Assembly (NCBI GenBank): GCA_041905525.1
Contig: JAYRKY010000016.1
Coordinates: 14,443 to 78,442, forward strand
Source: SHVO01 sp041905525
GTDB taxonomy: Bacteria; Pseudomonadota; Alphaproteobacteria; Rhodospirillales; Rhodospirillaceae
Direction: 5' to 3'
DNA length: 64,000 nt
Shown here: in pieces, positions 7,682 to 16,051 of the stretch
Layout of the letters: the number at the start of each line of letters is the position of its first letter
Position numbering within the stretch: the stretch's first letter is position 1
Notes under the pieces: model-generated
What the model saw: only the letters and a program-made list of their open reading frames with translations
Told to the model about the DNA's origin: nothing
Databases searched by the model: none
Made by a program: the position numbers and the translations under genes

Positions 7682-9710
7682 TGTGATCTGGCGGGAGTCC
7701 TTGCTCGTAGCGCGCCCACATCGCGTTGAAGGCGGCCTCCAGATTGCGCGCATATCTCTTCGAATCGAAGAGCGGGTAGGACGCGGCGTGGCGCGCCAGC
7801 TTTTCCTTCACCGCTGAGAGGGCCGCGAGATCCTTTGCGAGCGTGATCGCGAGGCGTTCGTAAGCGCTGGTGTCCTGCGCGACCAGCTCAGGCAGCCCGA
7901 TGGCGTTGAGCAGGCTCGCCGCCACGCGCCCGGCGAAAGCCGCCCCAAGTCGGGTGACGACCGGGAGGCCGACCATCAAGGCCTCGCTGGCGGTCGCATG
8001 GGCGTTGTAGTGGAAAGTATCGAGGAAGATGTCGGCGACACGATAGCGCGCCAAGTAATCCAGTCCGATCGTCCGTGCAGCGAAGACCAGTCGCTCCGGC
8101 GCAATCCCCCGCGCCTTGGCTTCCCGTCGCATGTTCCGCATGCCGGTGGGGCCGGGATCGCTGAGCCACAGGATACTGCCGTCCACGGCGCTCAGAATCC
8201 GCATCCAACTCGCGAACGCATCCGGCGTGATCTTGAAGGTCGCGTTGAAGCAACAGAAGACGAAGGCCCGTTCCGGGATCCCGAGGTCCGCGCGCGCGGA
8301 GAGACGTGCCGGAACCTGCCCCTTGATGTCGTTCGTGACGAGATAGGCGTCGGGCATGGTCACGATACGTTCCGAGAAGCCTTCGTAATGCTCGGGCGGC
8401 GTCACGAACTTATCACCGATGATGTAGTGATGGCACGGACTGCCCATGGTGGCCGGGTAGCCGAGGTAGTTCACCTGGATCGGCGCGGCGCCCGCGGCGA
8501 AGATGCCCGGCCGCGAGAACGCGGTGTAGCCGTTAAGGTCAATCGCGATATGGAGGCCGGACTCGCGCGCGGCGCGGGCGATCTCGTCGTCTTGCATGCC
8601 GAGCCCGTCCACAAAGCGGTCGCATGCGGCGCGGATGCGGCGGCGCGTCGGCCCGTCAGGCTCACCGCCGAAGGAGAACGCCGAAACCTCGAACCGGGTG
8701 CGGTCGTGGGCTTCGAGAAGCCCCACGATCAGTTGCCCGACGGGATGTTCGTGCAGATCGGCGGAGAAATATCCGATGCGCAGCCTTTGTCCGAACCCAC
8801 GCTTCTGATGAACAGGGGGACCGAGAACCGGATTGTTCTTGTTGAAATAGGTGGCCGCCGCCCGCCTCTGCTGCAGGGGCGATGACGGCAATGCGCTCAG
8901 GACGAAAGGCTGCGTTGCGTATCCGCCCGCGTCCACCGCGGCGAGTAGGTCCCCCATACGCTTCTCGAAGCCGTCCCACTCGCACGAGCGCAGACTGGTG
9001 AGCACGCTTTCGCCCGGGATGAGATCCATCGCTGGATCCAACTCGAGCGCTCCTTCGAAATCTGCAAGCGCCCGCTCCGGCTGCTTCGCCGCCATGAAGA
9101 CGAGGCCGCGCAGGGCGTAGGCTTTCGCCGAGTCAGGATCGATGTCCAGGGCGCGGTCGCAGGCGGCGAGGGCCTCCGTCGTGCGTTTCAAGGCGTCGAG
9201 CGCACGGGCGCGCAGGAAGGCTGCATCGAAAGAGTGCGGGTCTCGCGCGAGAGCGCGGTCGGCCGCGTTCAACGCCTCAAGTGGATGGCGGGCATCCAAA
9301 TGCATCGCCGCCTTGGCAAGCAATGCGTCAATCGTGTCCGCCGCCGCCCCGCCTTCCGCCTTGGACAGAGCCGCGGCGAGATTGTCACGCGCCGCCGTCG
9401 ATCCCGGATCGAGTTCGAGCGCGCGGCGCGCACTCGCGGCCGCCTCTTCGTCGCGTCCGAGTCCCAAAAGCGCCGCGGCCCGATTGGCATGGGCGGCGGA
9501 GAACTGAGGCGCCATGCTGATCACGCGGTCCAAGCGGACAAGCGCCTGCGTATGCAAACCGCGCGCGAGGTCGATCAGCGCGCGCAGGTGCAAGGTATCG
9601 GTGTGGTCAGGATAAGTCGCGAGAATCTGGTCGTAGAGAGAGGCAGCTTCGTCCAGCCGGCCCGCCTGATGGAGGCCGATGGCCCGGTCAAAGACGGCGT
9701 TGGGATCCAT
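7668..9710 (-). CDS. TPR-repeat protein with GT41 (OGT-like) glycosyltransferase domain
   Basis: 680 residues. The first ~250 form tandem tetratricopeptide repeats (e.g. GRLDEAASLYDQILATYPDH, GRDEEAAASARRALELDP). From about residue 312 there is an O-GlcNAc-transferase-like catalytic region: RIGYFSADLHEHPVGQL, IAIDLNGYTAFSRPGIFA, PIQVNYLGYPATMGSP and the nucleotide-sugar-binding end DTFHYNAHATASEALMVG. GT41 enzymes use UDP-sugars to modify proteins; the target here is unknown. It starts 7 bases after hpnH and belongs to the ispH-hpnH transcription unit, which is unusual. It could glycosylate a protein, or conceivably a hopanoid head group. The latter is inference only. Confidence 0.88.
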   Translation of the reverse strand: MDPNAVFDRAIGLHQAGRLDEAASLYDQILATYPDHTDTLHLRALIDLARGLHTQALVRLDRVISMAPQFSAAHANRAAALLGLGRDEEAAASARRALELDPGSTAARDNLAAALSKAEGGAAADTIDALLAKAAMHLDARHPLEALNAADRALARDPHSFDAAFLRARALDALKRTTEALAACDRALDIDPDSAKAYALRGLVFMAAKQPERALADFEGALELDPAMDLIPGESVLTSLRSCEWDGFEKRMGDLLAAVDAGGYATQPFVLSALPSSPLQQRRAAATYFNKNNPVLGPPVHQKRGFGQRLRIGYFSADLHEHPVGQLIVGLLEAHDRTRFEVSAFSFGGEPDGPTRRRIRAACDRFVDGLGMQDDEIARAARESGLHIAIDLNGYTAFSRPGIFAAGAAPIQVNYLGYPATMGSPCHHYIIGDKFVTPPEHYEGFSERIVTMPDAYLVTNDIKGQVPARLSARADLGIPERAFVFCCFNATFKITPDAFASWMRILSAVDGSILWLSDPGPTGMRNMRREAKARGIAPERLVFAARTIGLDYLARYRVADIFLDTFHYNAHATASEALMVGLPVVTRLGAAFAGRVAASLLNAIGLPELVAQDTSAYERLAITLAKDLAALSAVKEKLARHAASYPLFDSKRYARNLEAAFNAMWARYEQGLPPDHITVG

Positions 9711-9717
9711 GCTCTCG

Positions 9718-10863
9718 TTAGCCGACCTTGGCGCGGCGCGGCTCGTCCTCGTGCAGATCCTTCACGAAGGTCTGCACTTGTTTCTCGAACACGTACTGCG
9801 CCGGGCGCTGCTTATCCAGCGGGATTTCCGGCGCCATCGGGCCTTCGGTATCCACGCCCTTGAGGAAGACCTTCAAGGCCTTCAGCGGACGATTGACGGT
9901 ATCCACGACGGACGTCGGTTCGAAGCCGCAATGGACCATGCAGTTCGCGCACTTCTCGTACTTGCCGACGCCATACTGATCCCACTGCGTCGTTTCCATG
10001 AGCTCCGAGAAACTCTTCGCATAGCCTTCGCCCACGAGATAACAGGGGCGCTGCCATCCGAAGACATTTCGGGTCGGATTTCCCCACGGCGTGCATTCGT
10101 AGGTTTGATTGCCGGCGAGGAAATCGAGATACATGCTCGACTGATTGAACTTCCACTTACGGCCGTTGGCCTTACCGAGACGGAAGATCGAGCGGAACAA
10201 CTCCTTTGTCTGGCGGCGCGACAGGAAGTGATCTTGCACCGGCGCGCGCTCATACGCATAACCGGGAGACACAGTGACGCCTTCGACGCCGAGGGTGGCC
10301 ACATAATCGAAGAACGCGGCAACACGGTCCGGCACGGCGTTGGAATTGAACAAGGTGCAGTTGACGGTGACGCGGAATCCGCGCGAGGTCGCTTCCTTGA
10401 TCGCTTCGACGGCACGTTCGAAAACGCCTTCCTGCGACACGGCGTGATCGTGCTCTTCCTTAAGCCCATCGAGATGCACGGAGAACGTGAGATAGGGGCT
10501 CGGCGTGAACTGGTCGATCTTCTTCTTGAGCAAGAGGGCGTTCGTGCAGAGATAGACGAACTTCTTGCGGGCAATCAGACCCTCGACGATTTCCTTGATC
10601 TCCTTGTGCAGGAGCGGCTCGCCGCCGGGGATCGACACCACCGGCGCCCCGCATTCGTCCGCCGCCTGGAAGCATTCCTCGGGCGTCAGGCGCTTATTGA
10701 GGATGGAGTCCGGATAGTCGATTTTGCCGCAGCCATTGCACGCCAGATTGCAGCGGAACAGAGGCTCCAGCATGAGCACCAGCGGATAGCGCGCGTTGCC
10801 GCGCAGCTTCTGCTTGAGAATATAGGCACCGACTCGAACAGCCTGAATTAACGGAACGCCCAA
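9718..10863 (-). CDS. hpnH: Adenosyl-hopene transferase HpnH (radical SAM)
   Basis: A radical-SAM enzyme that adds the 5'-deoxyadenosyl group to the hopene side chain, the first committed step to C35 bacteriohopanepolyols. The [4Fe-4S]-binding CxxxCxxC is Cys38, Cys42, Cys45 (FRCNLACNGCGK). GGEP in SIPGGEPLLH is the SAM-binding motif. A Cys-rich C-terminal segment (KYEKCANCMVHCGFEP) is characteristic of HpnH. The start is TTG at 10863, with AGGAG 6 bases upstream. It lies 9 bases after ispH and 7 before the GT41 gene, in one operon. Its product is the substrate of HpnG, encoded convergently nearby. Confidence 0.96.
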   Translation of the reverse strand: MGVPLIQAVRVGAYILKQKLRGNARYPLVLMLEPLFRCNLACNGCGKIDYPDSILNKRLTPEECFQAADECGAPVVSIPGGEPLLHKEIKEIVEGLIARKKFVYLCTNALLLKKKIDQFTPSPYLTFSVHLDGLKEEHDHAVSQEGVFERAVEAIKEATSRGFRVTVNCTLFNSNAVPDRVAAFFDYVATLGVEGVTVSPGYAYERAPVQDHFLSRRQTKELFRSIFRLGKANGRKWKFNQSSMYLDFLAGNQTYECTPWGNPTRNVFGWQRPCYLVGEGYAKSFSELMETTQWDQYGVGKYEKCANCMVHCGFEPTSVVDTVNRPLKALKVFLKGVDTEGPMAPEIPLDKQRPAQYVFEKQVQTFVKDLHEDEPRRAKVG

Positions 10864-10872
10864 GAGTGACTC

Positions 10873-11811
10873 CTACGACGCGATCTGCATGTCCCGCAGT
10901 TGCTGCGGGAGTTTAAAGACGATGTTCTCGGTTACACCATCAAGGGGCTCCACCTCGACAACGCCGAAGCCGCGGAGCTTTTCGATCAGCTCCTCCACGA
11001 GCGCTTCGGGCGCGGAGGCCCCGGCGGTGACGCCGATCACCTTCTTGCCTTCGATCCATTTCGGATCCAATCCGTCCGCATCGTCGATCAGATAGCTCGG
11101 AACATCCATGTCCTCGCCGAGATCGCGCAGGCGGTTGGAGTTCGAACTGTTCTTGGCGCCGAGGACGAGGATGACATCGGAGCGGCGCGCCAGTTCACGC
11201 ACCGCCTGCTGGCGATTTTGCGTGGCGTAGCAAATGTCCTTCACGTCCGGGCCTTCGATGTCCGGGAAGCGGGTCTTCAGCACCGCGATGATGTCGCGTG
11301 TGTCGTCCACCGACAGCGTGGTCTGCGTGACGTACGCGAGCTTGGTTCCTTCGGCGATCTCGAGCTTGGTCGCTTCGTCGACGGAGCCAATGAGATGCAC
11401 CTTGCCGTCGATCTGTCCGAGCGTGCCTTCAACTTCGATGTGACCGGCATGGCCGATCAGGACGACTTCGTAGCCGCCCTTCGAATAACGCTGGCCCTGC
11501 GAGTGGACCTTGGCCACAAGCGGGCAGGTCGCGTCCAGGATATCGAGGTTGCGTCCCTGCGCGTCGCGCACGACCGCGCGCGAAACGCCGTGAGCGGAAA
11601 ATACCGTGACCGCACCTTCCGGGATGGCCGCGATCTCGTCGACAAACACCGCGCCCTTGGCGCGCAGGTCGTCGACGACGCGTTTGTTATGGACGATCTC
11701 ATGGCGCACGTAGACCGGGGGGCCGAACTTCTTCAGCGCCAGTTCGACGATATCCACGGCTCGCACGACGCCGGCGCAAAAGCCCCGGGGCTGTGCCAGT
11801 AACACCTTCAT
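10873..11811 (-). CDS. ispH: 4-hydroxy-3-methylbut-2-enyl diphosphate reductase
   Basis: Last enzyme of the MEP pathway. It reduces HMBPP to IPP and DMAPP with a [4Fe-4S] cluster. The three cluster cysteines are visible: Cys12 (PRGFCAGV), one near residue 95 (DATCPLV) and one near 193 (CYATQNRQ). The substrate-binding KNSSNSNRL and TAGASAPE segments are intact, and the 312-residue length fits. It is the first gene of the ispH-hpnH-GT41 operon. Together with dxs, it puts both the entry and exit enzymes of isoprenoid precursor supply inside the hopanoid locus. ispH elsewhere in the genome cannot be excluded. Confidence 0.97.
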   Translation of the reverse strand: MKVLLAQPRGFCAGVVRAVDIVELALKKFGPPVYVRHEIVHNKRVVDDLRAKGAVFVDEIAAIPEGAVTVFSAHGVSRAVVRDAQGRNLDILDATCPLVAKVHSQGQRYSKGGYEVVLIGHAGHIEVEGTLGQIDGKVHLIGSVDEATKLEIAEGTKLAYVTQTTLSVDDTRDIIAVLKTRFPDIEGPDVKDICYATQNRQQAVRELARRSDVILVLGAKNSSNSNRLRDLGEDMDVPSYLIDDADGLDPKWIEGKKVIGVTAGASAPEALVEELIEKLRGFGVVEVEPLDGVTENIVFKLPQQLRDMQIAS

Positions 11812-11843
11812 AAAAGCGCGCCTCGCGATTGATGTGGCGGTTA

Positions 11844-11870
11844 ATTATACCTTGGCTAACGGATGTCCAA
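11844..11870 (-). promoter_or_regulatory. Candidate sigma-70-type promoter of ispH-hpnH operon
   Basis: On the minus strand a perfect TATAAT (11844-11849) lies 32 bases upstream of the ispH start. TTGGAC (11865-11870) is 15 bases further up, a rather short spacer. An inverted repeat TTGGCT-N12-AGCCAA spans the spacer and -35 area and could be an operator. Assigned by eye only. Confidence 0.42.
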
Positions 11871-11980
11871 GCCAACTCATCGGCTTTCGGTCGCCCTGCC
11901 CCGCCCCCAGCGCGCTAAAAAAGCCGTCTGTTGCAAGAAAATACTGTTTTCACAAAGGCTTGTCGATCAGTATGTGACCC

Positions 11981-12574
11981 ATGAAACGCTTTGCAATCCT
12001 TGCCATCAGCTGCTGGTCCGGCTTCCTGGTCATGGGCTTCGAGATGCTGAGCGGGCGGATTCTCGCCCCGACCTTCGGCAGCAGCATCTACGTTTGGGGC
12101 GCCATCATCACCGTCTTCATGCTGGCCTTGTCCATCGGTTACCTGCTGGGCGGGCGTCTCTCCATGAAGCGGCCGACGATGGCGAAGCTGTGCCTCATCC
12201 ACGGCGCGGCCGGCGCCATGCTGCTTCCTGTGTTGGTCTTTGAAATCCCCGTCCTGGACGGGATCTTCGGCATCACCCAAGACCCGCGCCTGGGCTCGCT
12301 GATGGCCAGCGTCGTCCTGTTTTTCGCCCCGGCCGTGCTTTCAGGAATGGTCACCCCCTATGCGGTCCGGCTTCTGGTCGAGGATGCCCAAGCGGCCGGC
12401 TTCTACGCCGGGCTGCAATACTTCTTCTCCACTTTCTTTAGCGCCGCGGGCACACTTCTGACATCCTTCTGGTTTGTCTTATTGTTCGACGTCGACCAAA
12501 TTCTGATCCTGCTGTTCGGGATCACGGAGGCGGTCGCGCTCACGGCGTTCCTCATTTCGCGTAAAAGGGTCTGA
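11981..12574 (+). CDS. Integral membrane protein, membrane half of a split spermidine-synthase-like protein
   Basis: 197 residues with about six hydrophobic helices. The N-terminus, SGFLVMGFEMLSGRILAPTFG followed by VWGAIITVFMLALSIGY, closely resembles the membrane part of 'fused MFS/spermidine synthase' proteins, whose soluble methyltransferase-like domain normally follows in the same chain. Here the soluble part is a separate gene starting 2 bases after this stop, so the two are translated together and probably interact. The chain ends with a basic tail (ISRKRV). Substrate is unknown; a transport role is possible but not shown. Confidence 0.7.
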   Translation: MKRFAILAISCWSGFLVMGFEMLSGRILAPTFGSSIYVWGAIITVFMLALSIGYLLGGRLSMKRPTMAKLCLIHGAAGAMLLPVLVFEIPVLDGIFGITQDPRLGSLMASVVLFFAPAVLSGMVTPYAVRLLVEDAQAAGFYAGLQYFFSTFFSAAGTLLTSFWFVLLFDVDQILILLFGITEAVALTAFLISRKRV

Positions 12575-12575
12575 C

Positions 12576-13463
12576 ATGGTTCTGCACCGTTCTCTCGGTT
12601 TGCTCGCCCTGCTCTGTGCGCTGACCACCGCGCTGCCGGCCTCAGCCGTCCAGATCCATTCGGAGCGCTCGCTGTACCGCAACTTGTTCGTCGTTGAGGA
12701 CAATGGCCTGCGCTGCCTCACCTTCCGCCGCGCCATCGCGACCGAGCGCCAGACCTGCCTGCGCACGGATCAGCCGGACTATCTCGTGTTTCCCTATACC
12801 CGGATGATGCTGGGCTCGCTGCTGGTGAAGCCCGACCCCAAGCGCGTTCTGGTCATCGGCCTTGGCGGCGGCACACTGCCGATGGCCTTGCGCCAGATGT
12901 TTCCCGACATCGACATCGACGTCGTCGAGATCGACCCGGCGGTGACGCGAGTCGCCGAGAAGTTTTTCCACTTCAAGCGTGATGCGAAGCTGAACGTATC
13001 CGAAGAAGACGGCCGCGTCTTCGTCAAGAAAGCCATCCGGGCGGGCACCAAGTACGACATCATCATGCTCGACGCCTTCGAGGACGAATACATCCCGGAG
13101 CATATGTCGACCAAGGAGTTCCTGCTGGAAGTGAAGAGCGCCTTGACGCCCGACGGCGTCGTAGCCGCCAACACCTTCTCGAGCAATCGCCTTTATCCTT
13201 ATGAATCGGCGACCTACGAAAGCGTCTTCGGCCCCTTCTATAACCTCAAGCTGGGCAACCGCATCATCTACGCGCAGCCGAACAAGCTTGTCGACAAGGC
13301 GACCCTGCAGGCCAACGCCAAAAAGTTCGAGGCGCAATTCGACAAACGCGGATTCAAGCCGGACTGGTTGCTGGAGATGGCGACGACGGAGCGCGATTGG
13401 GATAAGAACACGCGCATCCTGACCGATCAGTTCTCGCCGTCGAACATTCTGAATTCCCGCTAG
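12576..13463 (+). CDS. Exported spermidine-synthase-like (aminopropyltransferase-fold) protein
   Basis: 295 residues. An N-terminal signal peptide or anchor (LGLLALLCALTTALPASA) is followed by a Rossmann-type polyamine synthase-like domain. VLVIGLGGGTLPMALRQM resembles the nucleotide-binding loop and VVEIDPAVTRVAEKFF the acidic strand 2. YDIIMLDAFEDEYIPEHM replaces the D-S/T-x-DP catalytic segment of true spermidine synthases, so genuine spermidine synthesis is doubtful. It starts 2 bases after the membrane gene. If exported, it would act outside the cytoplasm, where decarboxylated SAM is not expected. The family is seen widely but its function is not established. Confidence 0.72.
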   Translation: MVLHRSLGLLALLCALTTALPASAVQIHSERSLYRNLFVVEDNGLRCLTFRRAIATERQTCLRTDQPDYLVFPYTRMMLGSLLVKPDPKRVLVIGLGGGTLPMALRQMFPDIDIDVVEIDPAVTRVAEKFFHFKRDAKLNVSEEDGRVFVKKAIRAGTKYDIIMLDAFEDEYIPEHMSTKEFLLEVKSALTPDGVVAANTFSSNRLYPYESATYESVFGPFYNLKLGNRIIYAQPNKLVDKATLQANAKKFEAQFDKRGFKPDWLLEMATTERDWDKNTRILTDQFSPSNILNSR

Positions 13464-13469
13464 AGGCCC

Positions 13470-14105
13470 ATGACCGATTCCGAGCTATGTCCGCGCTGCG
13501 CCAAACCAGCGGCGTTATGCGTCTGCCAGGACGTTGAGCCGATCAACAACCGGCTCCATCTGCTGATCCTGCAGCATCCGCAGGAACAGGATGTGGAACT
13601 CGGCACGGCGCGCCTGACGGCTTTGCACTTCAAGAAGGCAACGGTCAAAGTCGGTCTTTCGTGGCCAAGCCTCGCAAAAGCGCTCGGTGAAGCGGCCGAC
13701 CCTAAGCGCTGGGCTGTGCTCTATCTGGGTTCGGCGCAAGCGGCCAAGTTTCCCGCGGGCCGCACCGTAATCGCTCTCAACAAGAAGGGCGATCCCCTTC
13801 CGGATCAGGACGAAGCATTGAAGGGGCTCCAGGGCGTCATCGTCCTCGACGGAAGCTGGTCGCAGGCGAAAACCCTGTGGTGGCGTAATGCGTGGCTGCT
13901 CAAGGCGCGGCGGATTGCGCTGAAACCAAACCGCCCGTCGCGCTACGGCAGCCTGCGGCGCGAAGCCCGCAAGGAAGCTATTTCATCCCTGGAGGCGACC
14001 GCGCTCTTGATGAGCACGCTCGAAAATAATCCCGCCATTTCCGACGCATTGCACGCAAGCTTCGAGAAGCTGCTGACACGCTACCGCCAGCTTAAAGCGA
14101 GCTAG
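13470..14105 (+). CDS. DTW-domain protein, probable tRNA-uridine aminocarboxypropyltransferase (TapT-like)
   Basis: 211 residues. The N-terminus has four closely spaced cysteines (Cys7, 10, 17, 19) as expected for the zinc-binding part of the DTW/TDD family. Further on, ILQHPQE is the characteristic His-Pro motif and IVLDGSWSQAKTLWWRN the D-x-x-W motif, here DGSW instead of the more common DTW/DGTW. E. coli TapT (YfiP) makes acp3U in tRNA variable loops using SAM. This homologue is likely to do the same, but that is inferred from family. It begins 6 bases after the preceding gene. Its TAG overlaps the TAG of the convergent gene in a shared CTAG. Confidence 0.8.
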   Translation: MTDSELCPRCAKPAALCVCQDVEPINNRLHLLILQHPQEQDVELGTARLTALHFKKATVKVGLSWPSLAKALGEAADPKRWAVLYLGSAQAAKFPAGRTVIALNKKGDPLPDQDEALKGLQGVIVLDGSWSQAKTLWWRNAWLLKARRIALKPNRPSRYGSLRREARKEAISSLEATALLMSTLENNPAISDALHASFEKLLTRYRQLKAS

Positions 14106-14749
14106 CGCGAGAGCGCCGCTTTCGCCTTTTCCAAAGCAACGACGATTTCCTTTTGGCGGCCCTTGTCGGCGCGGGCGTGCGCGACGTCGATCGGGACCTG
14201 AAGAGCCTTCTCAAGAAAAGGGATCGCGTCTTTTGGCCGGCGGCGCTGCACCAGGAAGTCGCCGTAAAAGTAGTTGGCATCCCGCCCGTCGCGGTCGTGC
14301 GCCAGCGCCTGCTTGAGATGGACCTCGGCCTTGTCGTTGCTCCCGAATGAAATCGGCCAGCCCGGCACCTCGTAATAGAGGGAGCCGAGATTGGCATGGA
14401 CCGCGCCCTTCATCGCCGCGCCGTCGATTTTCTCCGCCTGTTGGAGTAGTTCGCGCGCCGTGCGCAGCGCGCCCAGAGAGGCCGTACTGCTGTGGACCTC
14501 GGCCTCCAGGATATAGATCAAGGCTTCCCAGATGAGCGGTTCGGCGCGGCCTGGATATCGCTGCGCCAGCCCGGCGGCCTCCAGATGCAGCGCCTCCACA
14601 TTGCGCAGGCGCTGGGCCTTGTCCGCCATCTCGTATTTGGTCAGCGCCCAGCGATCTTCGAGCGCATCCATGTCCCGCTGCAGGTCCGGTTCAAGGGCGA
14701 CCGCCGCCGCCGAGCAAAAAACCACCAAAGCCGCCAGAAAAGTACGCAC
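14102..14749 (-). CDS. Secreted TPR-like protein of unknown function
   Basis: 215 residues. The start is taken as GTG 14749 because GGGAG lies 5 bases upstream and the next residues form a clean signal peptide (MRTFLAALVVFCSAAAVA). ATG 14776 is the alternative. The mature protein is helical with tetratricopeptide-like units. Segments such as GAVHANLGSLYYEVPGWPISFG, AEVHLKQALAHDRDGRDANYF and DAIPFLEKALQVP suggest a periplasmic scaffolding protein. The much longer antisense frame upstream (to 15259) lies over the DUF3095 gene and is not coding. It is divergent from DUF3095 with a 63-base gap. No function is known. Confidence 0.68.
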   Translation of the reverse strand: MRTFLAALVVFCSAAAVALEPDLQRDMDALEDRWALTKYEMADKAQRLRNVEALHLEAAGLAQRYPGRAEPLIWEALIYILEAEVHSSTASLGALRTARELLQQAEKIDGAAMKGAVHANLGSLYYEVPGWPISFGSNDKAEVHLKQALAHDRDGRDANYFYGDFLVQRRRPKDAIPFLEKALQVPIDVAHARADKGRQKEIVVALEKAKAALSR

Positions 14750-14812
14750 GTAAACTCCCGAGCCAACGGCAGACATGCTAAACAGGGTGACTGGAAAGCG
14801 GAAGGCCAGGGA

Positions 14813-15982
14813 ATGAATGCCCGCGCCACTCACAGCTTCTACGAGTCCCTGACGCCGATTCCTTCGGCCGCGCTGGCGTTCGACGCCCGCCATTATGCGC
14901 CGGCGCCCGACGACTGGTTCATCGCCTGTTCGGACATCATGGGCTCGACGGCCGCCGTCGAAGCGGGCCGCCACTCGGATGTGAACTTCGCCGCGGCGGC
15001 CATGATCTCCGCGCTCAGCAATCTCGCCGGCACCATCCCCTACCAGTTTGGCGGCGACGGCGCCGTGGCGCTGGTGCCGCCCGACTACGCCGCCGAAGCC
15101 CGCAAGGTCCTCGCCCGCACGCGCAGCTTCGCAAGACGGGAGTTCGATCTGAACCTTCGTGTCGGGTTTGTCCCGGTCCTTGCTCTCAGCCAACGCAAAT
15201 GCGAGGTCCTGGTGGGACGCTACGAGCCCTCGCCGGGAAACGCCTACGCGGTTTTTCAAGGCAGCGGCGTCGAGGAACTGGAGCAGGCCGTGAAAGCCCG
15301 CAGCGCGGATGCTTCACTTACGGACCTCGCCATCGTGCGCGACGACGAGGACGACGGGGAACCGCCCGATCTCACCGGGCTTTCCTGCCGGTGGCAGCCG
15401 CTGCAGTCGCAGCGCGGAAAGATGGTCTCGCTGGTGATTCGCGGCGGCGACCATGGCGAACTGCACATGAGCCTACATAAACTGACGGGGGTCGAGGCTC
15501 TGAAGGCCGCAACCTTCGGCACTCTGGTAAATAAGTGGCCGGCGAAGGGCATTCTGCGTGAAGCGAAGGCCCTGCACGGCCGCTGGCCCGTGTGGACGCT
15601 GGTGACATGGATCGCGCTCAAATCGCTGTTTCTGTCGGCGTTCTACAAATTCGACTGGAAGCTCGGTCCGTGGCTGCCGAGCAAGTACAAGCGTGAGATC
15701 ACGGAGAACGCCGTCGACTTCGCCCGGTCGGGCGCCGTCCTCGCTCTCGTCTTCGATTGCCCTGCCGATCGTATCGACATGGTGCGCGCATTCTTGGAGG
15801 AGCGCCAGGAGCGCGGCGACATACAATACGGGATGCACATCTCCGACCACGCCGTGATGACCTGCTTCGTTACTTCCGCCACGCAGAACGAACACGTCCA
15901 TTTCGTCGACGGCGGCGACGGCGGCTACACTAAAGCCGCGACCCACCTGAAAGCCCGCCTTCGGGCCGCGGCCGCCGCCTGA
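14813..15982 (+). CDS. DUF3095 family protein (class III nucleotide-cyclase-like)
   Basis: 389 residues from ATG 14813. The opening FIACSDIMGSTAAVEAGRHSD and the later YQFGGDGAVALVPP (near residue 80) resemble the metal-binding Asp-Ile-x-Gly-Ser and Gly-Gly-Asp segments of class III adenylate/guanylate cyclases. DUF3095 members are sometimes annotated as adenylate cyclase for this reason. The C-terminal half (from about residue 215) is specific to DUF3095 and has no assigned role; one hydrophobic stretch (WTLVTWIALKSLFLSAFY) is visible. Cyclase activity is inference. The frame is also open upstream to 14492, but that part overlaps the divergent gene. Confidence 0.8.
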   Translation: MNARATHSFYESLTPIPSAALAFDARHYAPAPDDWFIACSDIMGSTAAVEAGRHSDVNFAAAAMISALSNLAGTIPYQFGGDGAVALVPPDYAAEARKVLARTRSFARREFDLNLRVGFVPVLALSQRKCEVLVGRYEPSPGNAYAVFQGSGVEELEQAVKARSADASLTDLAIVRDDEDDGEPPDLTGLSCRWQPLQSQRGKMVSLVIRGGDHGELHMSLHKLTGVEALKAATFGTLVNKWPAKGILREAKALHGRWPVWTLVTWIALKSLFLSAFYKFDWKLGPWLPSKYKREITENAVDFARSGAVLALVFDCPADRIDMVRAFLEERQERGDIQYGMHISDHAVMTCFVTSATQNEHVHFVDGGDGGYTKAATHLKARLRAAAAA

Positions 15983-16051
15983 AGGCGGCGGGGAACAGGT
16001 TCCCGGCATTTCCGTTGAATCCGGCACCAAAAGCGTGGTGCAGGACAAGAC

